Assembly (NCBI RefSeq): GCF_016888005.1
Contig: NZ_JAFDVE010000021.1
Location: 19,203 to 83,202, forward strand
Length of the DNA: 64,000 bases
DNA from: Phycicoccus sp. CSK15P-2
Lineage (GTDB): Bacteria > Actinomycetota > Actinomycetes > Actinomycetales > Dermatophilaceae
Reading direction: 5' to 3'
Shown one piece after another: positions 1-8,654 of the stretch (within the stretch, counting starts at the first letter, position 1; every line of letters starts with the position of its first letter). The position numbers were made by a program, and so were the translations under genes. The notes below the pieces were generated by a model. The model did not search any database, was not told the DNA's origin, and saw only the letters and a program-made list of their open reading frames with translations.

Positions 1-69
1 TGGCGTCCGTACCGCTCGCTGGCCGTCGTCCACCTCTGGACCCGTCACGCCCTCGACCCGCCGCGCTGA
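1..69 (+). CDS. C-terminal end of an HhH-GPD DNA glycosylase (partial)
   Basis: Only the last 22 codons and the TGA stop are inside the window. The visible residues WRPYRSLAVVHLW followed by TRHALDPPR resemble the end of AlkA-type DNA-3-methyladenine glycosylases, where a W-R-P-Y/W-R stretch near the C-terminus contributes to the helical fold. Base excision repair next to recO would fit, but 22 residues are too few for a firm family call, and the start and catalytic residues lie outside the window. Confidence 0.5.
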   Translation, partial: WRPYRSLAVVHLWTRHALDPPR

Positions 70-119
70 CGACGGCGGGGCAGCGCGGGGATGTCGGTCC
101 CAGCCCCGACAATGGCCGG

Positions 120-845
120 GTGCCCCTCTACCGCGACGAGGCGATCGTCCTGCGCACCCACAAGCTGGGTGAGGCCGACCGCATCGTCACCGTGCTCTCG
201 CGGCGTCTCGGCAAGCTCCGCGTGGTCGGCAAGGGGGTGCGCCGGACGAAGTCGCGGTTCGGGGCCAGGCTCGAGCCGGCCATGCACATCGACGTCCAGT
301 GCTACGAGGGCCGCACCCTCGACACCGTGACGCAGGTCGAGACCCTCGACCCGTGGGGCGACCTCATCGCCCGCGAGTACCACGCCTGGACGGCGGCCAC
401 AGCCGTCCTCGAGACCTGTGAGCGACTCACCGAGGAGCGCGAGCCGGCCCTGCAGCAGTACCTCCTGCTCGCCGGGGCGCTGCGCAGCCTCGCCCACCGC
501 GAGCACGACCCCGGTCTGGTCCTCGACGCCTACCTCGTGCGCGCGATGGCCGTCGGGGGTTACGCGCCGAGCTTCCACGACTGCGCCAAGTGCGGCGCCC
601 CCGGACCACACCGAGCCTTCCACGTCGCCGCCGGGGGTGTCGTCTGCCCGGTCTGCCGCCCCCCGGGCTCCACGGCACCCCACCCGGACACGCTGCGCCT
701 CCTCGCCGCCCTGCTGGCCGGTGACTGGGCGCTCGCCGACATCTCCGACCCCCGGCACCGTCGTGAGGGCAGCGGGCTCACCGCGGCGTTCCTCCAGTGG
801 CACCTCGAACGCGGCATCCGCAGCCTCCGTATGGTGGAGCGGTGA
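120..845 (+). CDS. recO: DNA repair protein RecO
   Basis: RecO works with RecF and RecR to load RecA onto SSB-coated single-stranded DNA in recombinational repair. The 241-residue product has the N-terminal OB-fold typical of the family ([20 protein letters not shown], about residues 4-23) and a zinc-binding arrangement in the second half, with CAKCG near residue 155 and CPVCR about 22 residues later. The length is normal for an actinobacterial RecO. The GTG at 120 is chosen because a GACAAT hexamer at 108-113 sits 6 nt before it, which would give a leaderless mRNA. The stop overlaps the GTG start of uppS (GTGA), so the two genes are translationally coupled. Confidence 0.95.
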   Translation: MPLYRDEAIVLRTHKLGEADRIVTVLSRRLGKLRVVGKGVRRTKSRFGARLEPAMHIDVQCYEGRTLDTVTQVETLDPWGDLIAREYHAWTAATAVLETCERLTEEREPALQQYLLLAGALRSLAHREHDPGLVLDAYLVRAMAVGGYAPSFHDCAKCGAPGPHRAFHVAAGGVVCPVCRPPGSTAPHPDTLRLLAALLAGDWALADISDPRHRREGSGLTAAFLQWHLERGIRSLRMVER

Positions 846-1639
846 GCGCGCCGACCCGGTACGAGCAGCCCTTCCGGCACCCGAGCGGCACCCTTCCGCC
901 GCCGGTGCCCGCCGAGCGGATGCCGGGCCACGTCGCCATCGTCATGGACGGCAACGGACGGTGGGCGAACCAGCGCGGGCTGCCCCGCACCAAGGGACAC
1001 GAGGCGGGGGAGGCGGCCCTGCTCGACGTCGTGGCCGGCGCCATCGAGGTCGGGGTCACCCACCTGTCGGCGTACGCGTTCAGCACCGAGAACTGGAAGC
1101 GAAGCCCGGACGAGGTCCGCTTCCTCATGGGCTTCAACCGTCAGGTGATCCGCCGCCGCCGCGACCAGCTGCACTCGTGGGGGGTCCGGATGCGCTGGGT
1201 CGGTCGCCGGCCGCGACTGTGGGGCTCGGTCATCAAGGAGCTCGAGACCGCGCAGGAGCTGACGCGGCACAACACCGGCCTCACCCTCTACTTCTGTGTC
1301 AACTACGGCGGCCGGGCCGAGGTCGGGGACGCCACCCGGCGCATCGCCGAGGACGTCGCGCGCGGCCGGCTCAAGGCGTCCGCCGTCGACGAGCGCACGG
1401 TCGCGCGGTACCTGCCCGAGCCCGACATGCCGGACGTCGACCTCTTCGTCCGCTCCTCGGGGGAGCAGCGGACGAGCAACTTCCTGCTCTGGCAGAGCGC
1501 CTACGCCGAGATGGTGTTCCAGGACCGTCTCTGGCCCGACTACGACCGCCGGGACCTGTGGTCGGCGATCGAGACGTACGTGGCCCGTGACCGCCGCTAC
1601 GGCGGTGCGGTGGACGCCCCACGAGCGGACTCCCGGTAG
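842..1639 (+). CDS. uppS: Isoprenyl transferase (undecaprenyl diphosphate synthase family)
   Basis: Cis-prenyltransferase that condenses isopentenyl diphosphate onto an allylic primer to make the long-chain polyprenyl phosphate that carries cell-wall precursors. The 265-residue protein carries the signature [13 protein letters not shown] (residues 30-42) with the Mg/diphosphate-binding Asp at about 36, and later the family block that ends in [20 protein letters not shown]. The in-frame codons upstream of 842 lie inside recO and are not conserved, so the GTG overlapping the recO stop is taken as the start. recO-uppS pairing is common in actinobacteria. Actinobacteria usually carry two paralogues (C15 and long-chain); which one this is cannot be decided by eye. 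Confidence 0.95.
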   Translation: MSAPTRYEQPFRHPSGTLPPPVPAERMPGHVAIVMDGNGRWANQRGLPRTKGHEAGEAALLDVVAGAIEVGVTHLSAYAFSTENWKRSPDEVRFLMGFNRQVIRRRRDQLHSWGVRMRWVGRRPRLWGSVIKELETAQELTRHNTGLTLYFCVNYGGRAEVGDATRRIAEDVARGRLKASAVDERTVARYLPEPDMPDVDLFVRSSGEQRTSNFLLWQSAYAEMVFQDRLWPDYDRRDLWSAIETYVARDRRYGGAVDAPRADSR

Positions 1640-1650
1640 CCTCACCCGGC

Positions 1651-2307
1651 ATGGCTCTCTCGAGTGTCGTCACCCAGTACCCGGAGGTCGCGGCCGTCGT
1701 CGCCCGGCTGGTCCGCAGCCCCGAGGTCGCCCGGCACTGGCACGCGGAGAGCGCGTGCGCGGGGATGACGGTCGGTGGTCTCGCCCACCACGTGGCGCGT
1801 CAGACCTCGCACGTCGTCACCCTGCTCTCTGCGGCGCCCGGTGCCGACGAGGTCATCTCGGTGCTCGACCACTACCGCAGGGCGGCGTGGGTGCACACGA
1901 GCCTCGACGACGACCAGAACGTCGAGATCCGGAGCTCTGCCGACGCCTCGGCAGCGAGCGGCCCTGACGCACTGCTGGCTCGGATGGACGCCGACCTCGA
2001 GGCCCTTCCTGACGCCCTCGACCCCGTGATCCGGGGCGCGCGGGTCCCTGACGCGGTCCATCTGCCGTGGCAGGGATGGTCGCTCTCGACGGCGGACTTC
2101 CTCCTCACGCGGACGATGGAGTGCGTCGTGCACACCGACGACCTCGCCGCGAGCGTCGGGCTGCCGACGCCGGAGCTCCCCGCCGAGCCGGTGCGCGAGG
2201 TCCTCGCGCTGCTCGCGGCCGTGGCCGCGGAGCGACACGGCCAGGTCGCGCTCGTCCGGGCTCTGAGCCGGCCACAGCGAGCAGTGGGGCCGGTCAGCGC
2301 GTTCTGA
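1651..2307 (+). CDS. DinB/mycothiol-dependent maleylpyruvate isomerase family protein
   Basis: The 218-residue product fits the actinobacterial family of DinB-fold proteins with a maleylpyruvate-isomerase N-terminal domain, many of which use mycothiol. Visible family features are GGLAHHVARQTSHV (about residues 42-55), with a His that would be a metal ligand, and TMECVVHTDDLAASVGLP (about residues 151-168), with the second conserved His and the E..VH.DDL pattern. The substrate is unknown; most genomic members are not tested isomerases. A TAGCCT hexamer overlapping the uppS stop lies 8 nt before the ATG and could give a nearly leaderless transcript. It converges on the nuclease-like gene at 2335. 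Confidence 0.75.
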   Translation: MALSSVVTQYPEVAAVVARLVRSPEVARHWHAESACAGMTVGGLAHHVARQTSHVVTLLSAAPGADEVISVLDHYRRAAWVHTSLDDDQNVEIRSSADASAASGPDALLARMDADLEALPDALDPVIRGARVPDAVHLPWQGWSLSTADFLLTRTMECVVHTDDLAASVGLPTPELPAEPVREVLALLAAVAAERHGQVALVRALSRPQRAVGPVSAF

Positions 2308-2334
2308 GCGGGACCGGACATCGCCAAGACCGGC

Positions 2335-3558
2335 TCAGACGTACGCCCAGGTCATGATCATGTTGTGGTCGGATGGCGGGTTCTTGGCCTTGCCGTAGGC
2401 GCTGCCCGCCGGGACGACCGTCTCCCAGGTCCGGGCCCGGACGCCCCACGAGACGAAGATGTAGTCGATGGCGCTGCCGTTGTACTTCCACCACTGGGAG
2501 CGGTCCAGGCGCGGCCGCGAGGTGTTGCCCTCCGGGAAGGTGCAGGAGTAGGTGCTCTTGTTCGTCGTGTTGTAGACGACGTTGACGAACCGGGGGGCCG
2601 CCATCGGCACGCTCGGGGCCCGCGGCGTGAGGCGTCGGCACCAGCCCAGGCCGCTCCCGCTGGCTTTCATCCGCCGGTCGTTGCCGACGATGTCGACCCA
2701 CTTCGCGGACGTGAGCACGTCGGCTGCGGTCCTCGCCTCGGTGTAGCGCGAGGAGTTGAGGTCGCCGACGACGAAGGTCGGGAGAGACGCCCCCTGGTAC
2801 GTCCGGTGCTTGGCGACGACCCCGAGCGCCTGCTTCATCTGGGCGACTCGGAACGCGTCGGTTGCTTTGGCGTCGAGGTGGGTGTTGACCGCGAGGAAGC
2901 GTCGCTTGGTCGCACGCTGCTCGAGGACGGCCCACTCCACGGTGCGACGCGTCGTCGTCGAGCTCCGGAGGTTCGCCGACCCGTGGGTGAGCAACCGGGT
3001 GGTCCGGGAGTTGTACAGGAGGCGGTTGTCGTTCGGACCCTTGGTCGGGCTCGTGTAGCACGTGCGCCACGGAGCCGCCTGTCCTTTCCACCGGCCGTTC
3101 CACTCGGGGGTGGACGAGCAGGACGGGCGGAAGCGGTTGACGGGGATGTAGAGGTTTCCGGCCGACAGGGTGCGGGCGTTGACCAGGTCCGTGAGGTCTT
3201 CGTACTGCGAGATGTGGCGAGGGGTGGCCGTCCGGGTCTCGCGGACCCAGCCCTGCGACGCCTCCTGGAGCCCGACGACGTCCGGGAGGCACTTCGCGAT
3301 CTGGTCGGCGATGGCAGTGCGGCGGGCCGGCCAGTTCGTCCACGTCCCGCCGGCGCTCTGCCCGAGGATGTTGTAGCTCGCGACACCGACGAGCGCCTTG
3401 CGCGCGAGGGCCGGGTCCTTGCGGTCGGCGACGGCAACGGCCTTCGCCGCGCACGACGTGGTGGCGGCGTGTGCTGTGGCGGCCGGTGTGGCCACCGAGA
3501 GGGTCGCGCACAGGGCGGTCGCGGTGAGGGCGGCGAACGCCCGTCGTGAGCGGGTCAT
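2335..3558 (-). CDS. Secreted endonuclease/exonuclease/phosphatase family protein
   Basis: A 407-residue exported protein of the DNase-I-like fold. Residues 1-31 form a Sec signal peptide (two Arg, a hydrophobic run, cleavage after THA-type residues near ATAHA). Fold motifs are visible: ASYNILG at the first strand, the metal-binding Glu in VGLQEAS, NTHLDAK, VVGDLNSSR, and SDHNMIMTW with the terminal catalytic His. Members hydrolyse phosphodiester or phosphoester bonds of DNA, lipids or inositol phosphates; the substrate cannot be read from the sequence. Four or more Cys in the mature part suggest disulphides outside the cell. The start is the ATG directly before the basic n-region; the longer frame upstream has no signal-peptide character. 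Confidence 0.8.
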   Translation of the reverse strand: MTRSRRAFAALTATALCATLSVATPAATAHAATTSCAAKAVAVADRKDPALARKALVGVASYNILGQSAGGTWTNWPARRTAIADQIAKCLPDVVGLQEASQGWVRETRTATPRHISQYEDLTDLVNARTLSAGNLYIPVNRFRPSCSSTPEWNGRWKGQAAPWRTCYTSPTKGPNDNRLLYNSRTTRLLTHGSANLRSSTTTRRTVEWAVLEQRATKRRFLAVNTHLDAKATDAFRVAQMKQALGVVAKHRTYQGASLPTFVVGDLNSSRYTEARTAADVLTSAKWVDIVGNDRRMKASGSGLGWCRRLTPRAPSVPMAAPRFVNVVYNTTNKSTYSCTFPEGNTSRPRLDRSQWWKYNGSAIDYIFVSWGVRARTWETVVPAGSAYGKAKNPPSDHNMIMTWAYV

Positions 3559-3664
3559 GGCGTGGTCCGTTCCCCGTGCATGGAGGTGGGTCAGTACGGC
3601 CGGAACGGTAGCTCCTCGGACGGCCGGCTCGCCGGTGAAACGGAGATGTACGAGCCGGTCGGAC

Positions 3665-4078
3665 TCAGGAGGAGCCGGACGAGCACCGACGACACAGGCC
3701 GTCGACCTCCACCGTGTGCCGCACCTGGGTGAAGCCGTGCGACGCGGCGACGGTCTCCGCCCACCGCTCGACGGCGTCGGCCGTGACCTCGACGGCGAGA
3801 CCGCAGCCGCGGCACACCACGTGGTGGTGGTGGTCCTCGGTGGCGCACGCCCGGTAGACGCTCTCCCCGTCGGCGGTGCGGATGACGTCGACCTCGCCGT
3901 CGGTGGCCATGGCCTGGAGGTTGCGGTACACGGTGGCGAGCCCGACCCGATCCCCGGCGGATGCGAGGTCGGCGTGGATCTCCTGGGCGGACCGGAACTC
4001 CGTGGCATCGGCCAGCGCCTCGGCGATGGCCGCGCGCTGGCGGGTGGGGCGTCGTTCGGTGCGGGCCTGTCCGCTCAT
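3665..4078 (-). CDS. zur: Zinc uptake regulator Zur (Fur family)
   Basis: A 137-residue winged-helix metalloregulator. The N-terminal DNA-binding part (RPTRQRAAIAEAL ... VGLATVYRNLQAM) is followed by the metal sites: the His-rich [13 protein letters not shown] and the C-terminal CRRC, giving the two CxxC pairs of the structural zinc. As the last gene of a znuA-znuC-znuB operon, overlapping znuB by ATGA, it is almost certainly Zur rather than Fur or PerR. It should bind the two palindromes before znuA when zinc is sufficient, so the operon would be self-regulating. Confidence 0.9.
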   Translation of the reverse strand: MSGQARTERRPTRQRAAIAEALADATEFRSAQEIHADLASAGDRVGLATVYRNLQAMATDGEVDVIRTADGESVYRACATEDHHHHVVCRGCGLAVEVTADAVERWAETVAASHGFTQVRHTVEVDGLCRRCSSGSS

Positions 4079-5061
4079 CGTGCCGTGACCTCCTCGTGCT
4101 CGCCGTGCTCGTCGTAGTGGCCCTGGTGCGCCGCGTGCCGGTGCCCGTCGTGCAGGTAGTCGACGTGGTCTCCGTGGGGCACCGCCGGGTGGCCGCACCG
4201 TGGACCGTGCTCGTGGTCGTGCCGCTCGGCGCGGGCGTGCGCGGCGCGGCGGAGCCGTCCGTGCACGGCGGAGACCGCGGTGACGACGAGGAAGGTGGCG
4301 ATCGCGACGAGGACGATCGTGCCGCCGGAGGGTGTCTCGGCCTCGTAGGACACGACCACGCCACCGACGCTGCTCAGGACCCCGATCACGACGGCCCACC
4401 TCACGCTGGCGGCGAAGCTGCGCGAGAGCAGCTGGGCCGTGGCGTTGGGGATGATCATCAGTGCGCTGATGAGCAGCAGGCCCACGACGCGCATCGACAC
4501 GACGACCGTGACGGCGGTGAGCACCGCGAGGACGAGGTTGTACGCCATGACCGGCATCCCCGCCGAACGGGCGTACTCCTCGTCGTTCGCGACCGCGAAG
4601 AAGCGCGGTCGGAGGAGCAGGGTCGCCCCGAGCACGGTCGCGGCGAGGGCTGCCAGGACGACGAGGTCGCCGCGGCTGGTCGTGAGGATGGCGCCGAAGA
4701 GGTAGGCGGTGAGGTTCGACGGGCTTCCGGCGCTCGAGCGGGAGATGAGGACCACGCCGAGGGCGATGCCGCCGTAGAACATCACCGCCAGGGCGACATC
4801 GCCACTGGTGCGTCCGGAGGCCCGGATGAGCTCGATCGCGACCCCGGCGGCCACCGCCGCGACGAGCGCGGTGAGGACCGGCTGCTGGCCGGTCAGGACA
4901 CCGACCGCGACACCGGCGAGCGCCACGTGCCCCATGCCGTCCCCGATGAGCGACATCCGACGCTGGACGAGGAAGGTGCCGACGAGGGGGGCGGCGATCC
5001 CGGCGAGGAGCGCGGCGAGGAGCGCCTGGCGCATGAAGTCGAGCGCGAGCATGTCACTCAC
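4075..5061 (-). CDS. znuB: Zinc ABC transporter permease with His-rich tail
   Basis: A membrane permease of the manganese/zinc ABC importer family, 328 residues. It begins [18 protein letters not shown], has about eight hydrophobic segments, and carries the family stretch GDGMGHVALAGVAVG near residue 40. Unusually, the last ~48 residues form a cytosolic tail with many His interrupted by Asp and Glu (HDHEHGPRCGHP, then HGDHVDYLHDGHRH and HQGHYDEHGEHEE), which could hold zinc or sense it. The GTG at 5061 overlaps the znuC end by 8 nt; an ATG three codons later is an alternative. The stop overlaps the zur start. Confidence 0.92.
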   Translation of the reverse strand: MSDMLALDFMRQALLAALLAGIAAPLVGTFLVQRRMSLIGDGMGHVALAGVAVGVLTGQQPVLTALVAAVAAGVAIELIRASGRTSGDVALAVMFYGGIALGVVLISRSSAGSPSNLTAYLFGAILTTSRGDLVVLAALAATVLGATLLLRPRFFAVANDEEYARSAGMPVMAYNLVLAVLTAVTVVVSMRVVGLLLISALMIIPNATAQLLSRSFAASVRWAVVIGVLSSVGGVVVSYEAETPSGGTIVLVAIATFLVVTAVSAVHGRLRRAAHARAERHDHEHGPRCGHPAVPHGDHVDYLHDGHRHAAHQGHYDEHGEHEEVTAR

Positions 5062-5875
5062 CGGCCACCGCCTGTGCGGTGGGGTCGAGCGGTCCGCCTC
5101 CGAGGACGCGGCGGACCCCGGGTCGTCCGGGGTCGTCGTGGTGGTGCCCGGAGCCGTGGTGGTGCGCGCGCAGGGCCAGGTGCGCCTCGTACTCGGGGGG
5201 CGTGCCGTCGAAGTCGAGGTGCCCGGCGTCCATGCAGACGATGCGCGTCACGACGTCGTGCAGGGCGTCGAGCTCGTGCGTGACGACGAGCATGGAGGTG
5301 CCGCCCGCGACGAGACGGGCGAGGACGTCCGTCAGCGCGTGCTGGCTGGCGGTGTCGACGCCGGCCGTCGGCTCGTCCATGACCAGCAGATCCGGCCGGC
5401 CGGCCAGCGCCCGGGCGATGAGCACCCGGCGCTGCTGCCCGCCGGAGAGCGAGGCGACCTCCTCGTCGGCCCGGTCGGACAGGCCGACGGCGTCGATCGA
5501 CTCGGCGACGACGGCGCGGTCCTCGGCGCTCGCGGGCTTCCACCAGGGGCGATGCGGCAGCCGCCCCACGGCGACGATCTCGGCGACGGTCGCGCGCACC
5601 GACGCGGAGAGCGAGTGCCGTTGCGGGACGTACCCGATGCGGGTGTGCTCACGGAACCGGTCGCGCGGGACGCCGAGCAGGAGGACCTCGCCGCCCTGGT
5701 GGTCGGCGAGACCGAGCAGTCCCTTGACGAGGGTCGACTTGCCGGAGCCGTTCGGCCCGAGCAGGGCGACGACCTCTCCCGGCTCGACGGTGACGTGGAC
5801 GCCGGACACGATGCTGCGGTCGCCGTACCCGAAGGACGCCGACCGCAGCTCGATGAGGGACGGAGCGGGCGTCAC
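5054..5875 (-). CDS. znuC: Zinc ABC transporter ATP-binding protein
   Basis: The ATPase subunit of the zinc importer, 273 residues. It contains Walker A GPNGSGKST (about residue 40), the Q-loop region GYVPQRHSL, the ABC signature SLSGGQQRR, Walker B LLVMDEPTAGVD and the switch His in VVTHELDAL. After the core there is a His-rich stretch (LRAHHHGSGHHHDD, about residues 231-244) not needed for ATP hydrolysis, matching the His-rich tail of the partner permease. GTG start at 5875 overlaps the znuA stop (GTGA). Cytosolic face of the membrane. Confidence 0.93.
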   Translation of the reverse strand: MTPAPSLIELRSASFGYGDRSIVSGVHVTVEPGEVVALLGPNGSGKSTLVKGLLGLADHQGGEVLLLGVPRDRFREHTRIGYVPQRHSLSASVRATVAEIVAVGRLPHRPWWKPASAEDRAVVAESIDAVGLSDRADEEVASLSGGQQRRVLIARALAGRPDLLVMDEPTAGVDTASQHALTDVLARLVAGGTSMLVVTHELDALHDVVTRIVCMDAGHLDFDGTPPEYEAHLALRAHHHGSGHHHDDPGRPGVRRVLGGGPLDPTAQAVAGE

Positions 5876-6825
5876 GAACAGCCCTGTCCCTTCTCGAGCG
5901 TCGCGAGGTTGCTGCGCATCACCTCAAGGTAGTCGCTGCCGGCGGAGGTGTCCGTGATCCCCTCGACGGGGTCGAGCACCTCGACCCGTGCGCCGGTCTC
6001 ACGGGCCAGGGTCTCGGCGAGGTCGGGGGAGACCAGGGTCTCGCTGTAGATGGTGGTGACGTCGTGCTCCTGCACGTACGCCGCGAGGTCCCTGAGGGTC
6101 GCGGCGTCCGGCTCGATGTCCGGAGAGATCCCCGCGATGCCCTGCTGGTGCAGGCCGTAGCGCTCGGCCAGGTAGCCGAAGGCCACGTGGCTCGTGACGA
6201 GGTCGGTGCTCGAGCAGCCCGCGAGCCCCGACTCGATGTCGCGGTCGAGCGACCGGAGGTCCGCGACGAGAGCGGCCGCGTTGGCGCGGTAGTCCTCGGC
6301 GTGACCGGCGTCCGCCTCCGCGAACCGCTCGCCGATGGCCGTCACGACGGCTTCGTAGCGGACGGGGTCGAGCCAGAAGTGCGGGTCCTGGCCCTCGTGC
6401 TCGGCGTGGTCCCCGTCCTCCTCGGCGTGCTCGCCCTCCTCGTCGGAGTGCTCGCCCCCCTCGGGTGCGGCGAGCGACAGGTCGGCGTCGGGGGAGACGT
6501 CGAAGCTCGCGTCGGAGGCCTCGTTCGCGACCGCCTCGTCGACGGCGGGCTGGAAGTCGGCGAGGTAGACGACGAGGTCGGCACTCGTCATTCCGGCGAC
6601 GTCCTTGGGGGTGAGCTCGAGGTCGTGCGGCTCGGCACCGGGCTTCGTGAGAGCGGTGACGGACACGTGGTCACCCCCGACCCGCTGGGAGGCCCACTCC
6701 AGCGGGTAGAACGCGGCGACGACGTCGAGCGACGTGCCGGAGCCGTCGGACCCGGGGTCGGCCGAGCCGCATCCCGTGAGGGCGAGGGCCGAGGTCGTGG
6801 CGAGGGCGGTGAGAGCACGCTTCAT
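5872..6825 (-). CDS. znuA: Zinc ABC transporter substrate-binding lipoprotein
   Basis: Extracytoplasmic zinc-binding component, 317 residues. A lipoprotein signal peptide (MKRALTALATTSALALTGC) ends in an LTGC lipobox, so the mature protein is anchored to the membrane by its Cys. Family features are KPGAEPHDLELTPKD with the first metal His, HFWLDPVRYEAV, and TSHVAFGYLAERYGL with a further His. Between them lies an acidic His-rich loop (GGEHSDEEGEHAEEDGDH and following) typical of ZnuA proteins and thought to collect zinc. ATG 6825 is chosen because it starts the signal peptide; in-frame ATGs at 6834 and 6840 lie inside the operator. First gene of znuA-znuC-znuB-zur. Confidence 0.92.
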   Translation of the reverse strand: MKRALTALATTSALALTGCGSADPGSDGSGTSLDVVAAFYPLEWASQRVGGDHVSVTALTKPGAEPHDLELTPKDVAGMTSADLVVYLADFQPAVDEAVANEASDASFDVSPDADLSLAAPEGGEHSDEEGEHAEEDGDHAEHEGQDPHFWLDPVRYEAVVTAIGERFAEADAGHAEDYRANAAALVADLRSLDRDIESGLAGCSSTDLVTSHVAFGYLAERYGLHQQGIAGISPDIEPDAATLRDLAAYVQEHDVTTIYSETLVSPDLAETLARETGARVEVLDPVEGITDTSAGSDYLEVMRSNLATLEKGQGCS

Positions 6826-6861
6826 GACAATCATTCTCAAATGAAATGAGAACCGTTGTCA
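6825..6861 (-). promoter_or_regulatory. Two Zur-type operator boxes before znuA
   Basis: Read on the coding strand, two 15-bp 7-1-7 palindromes are present: TGACAACGGTTCTCA (6847-6861) and TGAGAATGATTGTCA (6825-6839). In each, six of seven base pairs of the half-sites match. They resemble the actinobacterial Zur consensus TGAAAATnATTTTCA. Centre-to-centre spacing is 22 bp, two helical turns, so two Zur dimers could bind the same face. The inner box abuts the znuA ATG, so binding should block transcription or initiation directly. Confidence 0.75.
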
Positions 6862-6876
6862 AGTGGGTCGAGCCGG

Positions 6877-7161
6877 TCAGGTGCGCGGAAAGACCTGCGT
6901 GACGAGCACGGCGACCATGAGCGCGACGACGGCCACCCGCATGAGCCGCTCGGCGGGCCCGAGCCGGGGCCAGGCGAGCGCCAGGATCCAGGTCAGGGCG
7001 AGGACGACGAGCAGGATGAGGACCCATCCGATGCCCGGCAGGAACAGGCCGGCGACGACGAGACCGAGGACGAGGAGGAACGGGACGACGCGCGGCAGGC
7101 CACTGAGCCACGTCACGGCGGGCAGGCTGGCACGTTCGAATGACTGGCGCAGGCTCGACAC
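6877..7161 (-). CDS. Small membrane protein, DUF6703-like
   Basis: A protein of 94 residues starting at GTG 7161 (or 96 from GTG 7167). It reads [14 protein letters not shown], then [19 protein letters not shown] and [20 protein letters not shown] as two membrane helices, a [12 protein letters not shown] loop, and a third hydrophobic segment [16 protein letters not shown]. The ERASLP...LPR...PF pattern and the W-P-RL-PAERL-R loop match small actinobacterial membrane proteins I recall as DUF6703. Function is unknown. It is divergent from glyS across about 70 bp and lies just upstream of the Zur-controlled operon in the same direction. Confidence 0.6.
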   Translation of the reverse strand: MSSLRQSFERASLPAVTWLSGLPRVVPFLLVLGLVVAGLFLPGIGWVLILLVVLALTWILALAWPRLGPAERLMRVAVVALMVAVLVTQVFPRT

Positions 7162-7220
7162 GGTCACCCAGCGTACGGTTGCCGCCGGAAACCGGTGCGA
7201 GAGGCGCACCGCCCGGCGGA

Positions 7221-7226
7221 TAGCCT
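7221..7226 (+). promoter_or_regulatory. -10 element of a leaderless glyS promoter
   Basis: TAGCCT lies 7 nt before the glyS ATG, so transcription would begin at or next to the start codon. No Shine-Dalgarno sequence is present in the 7 nt. A clear -35 box is not visible. Confidence 0.5.
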
Positions 7227-7233
7227 TTCCGAC

Positions 7234-8640
<1,407 letters not shown>

Positions 8641-8654
8641 GCCTCGAGCGCACG

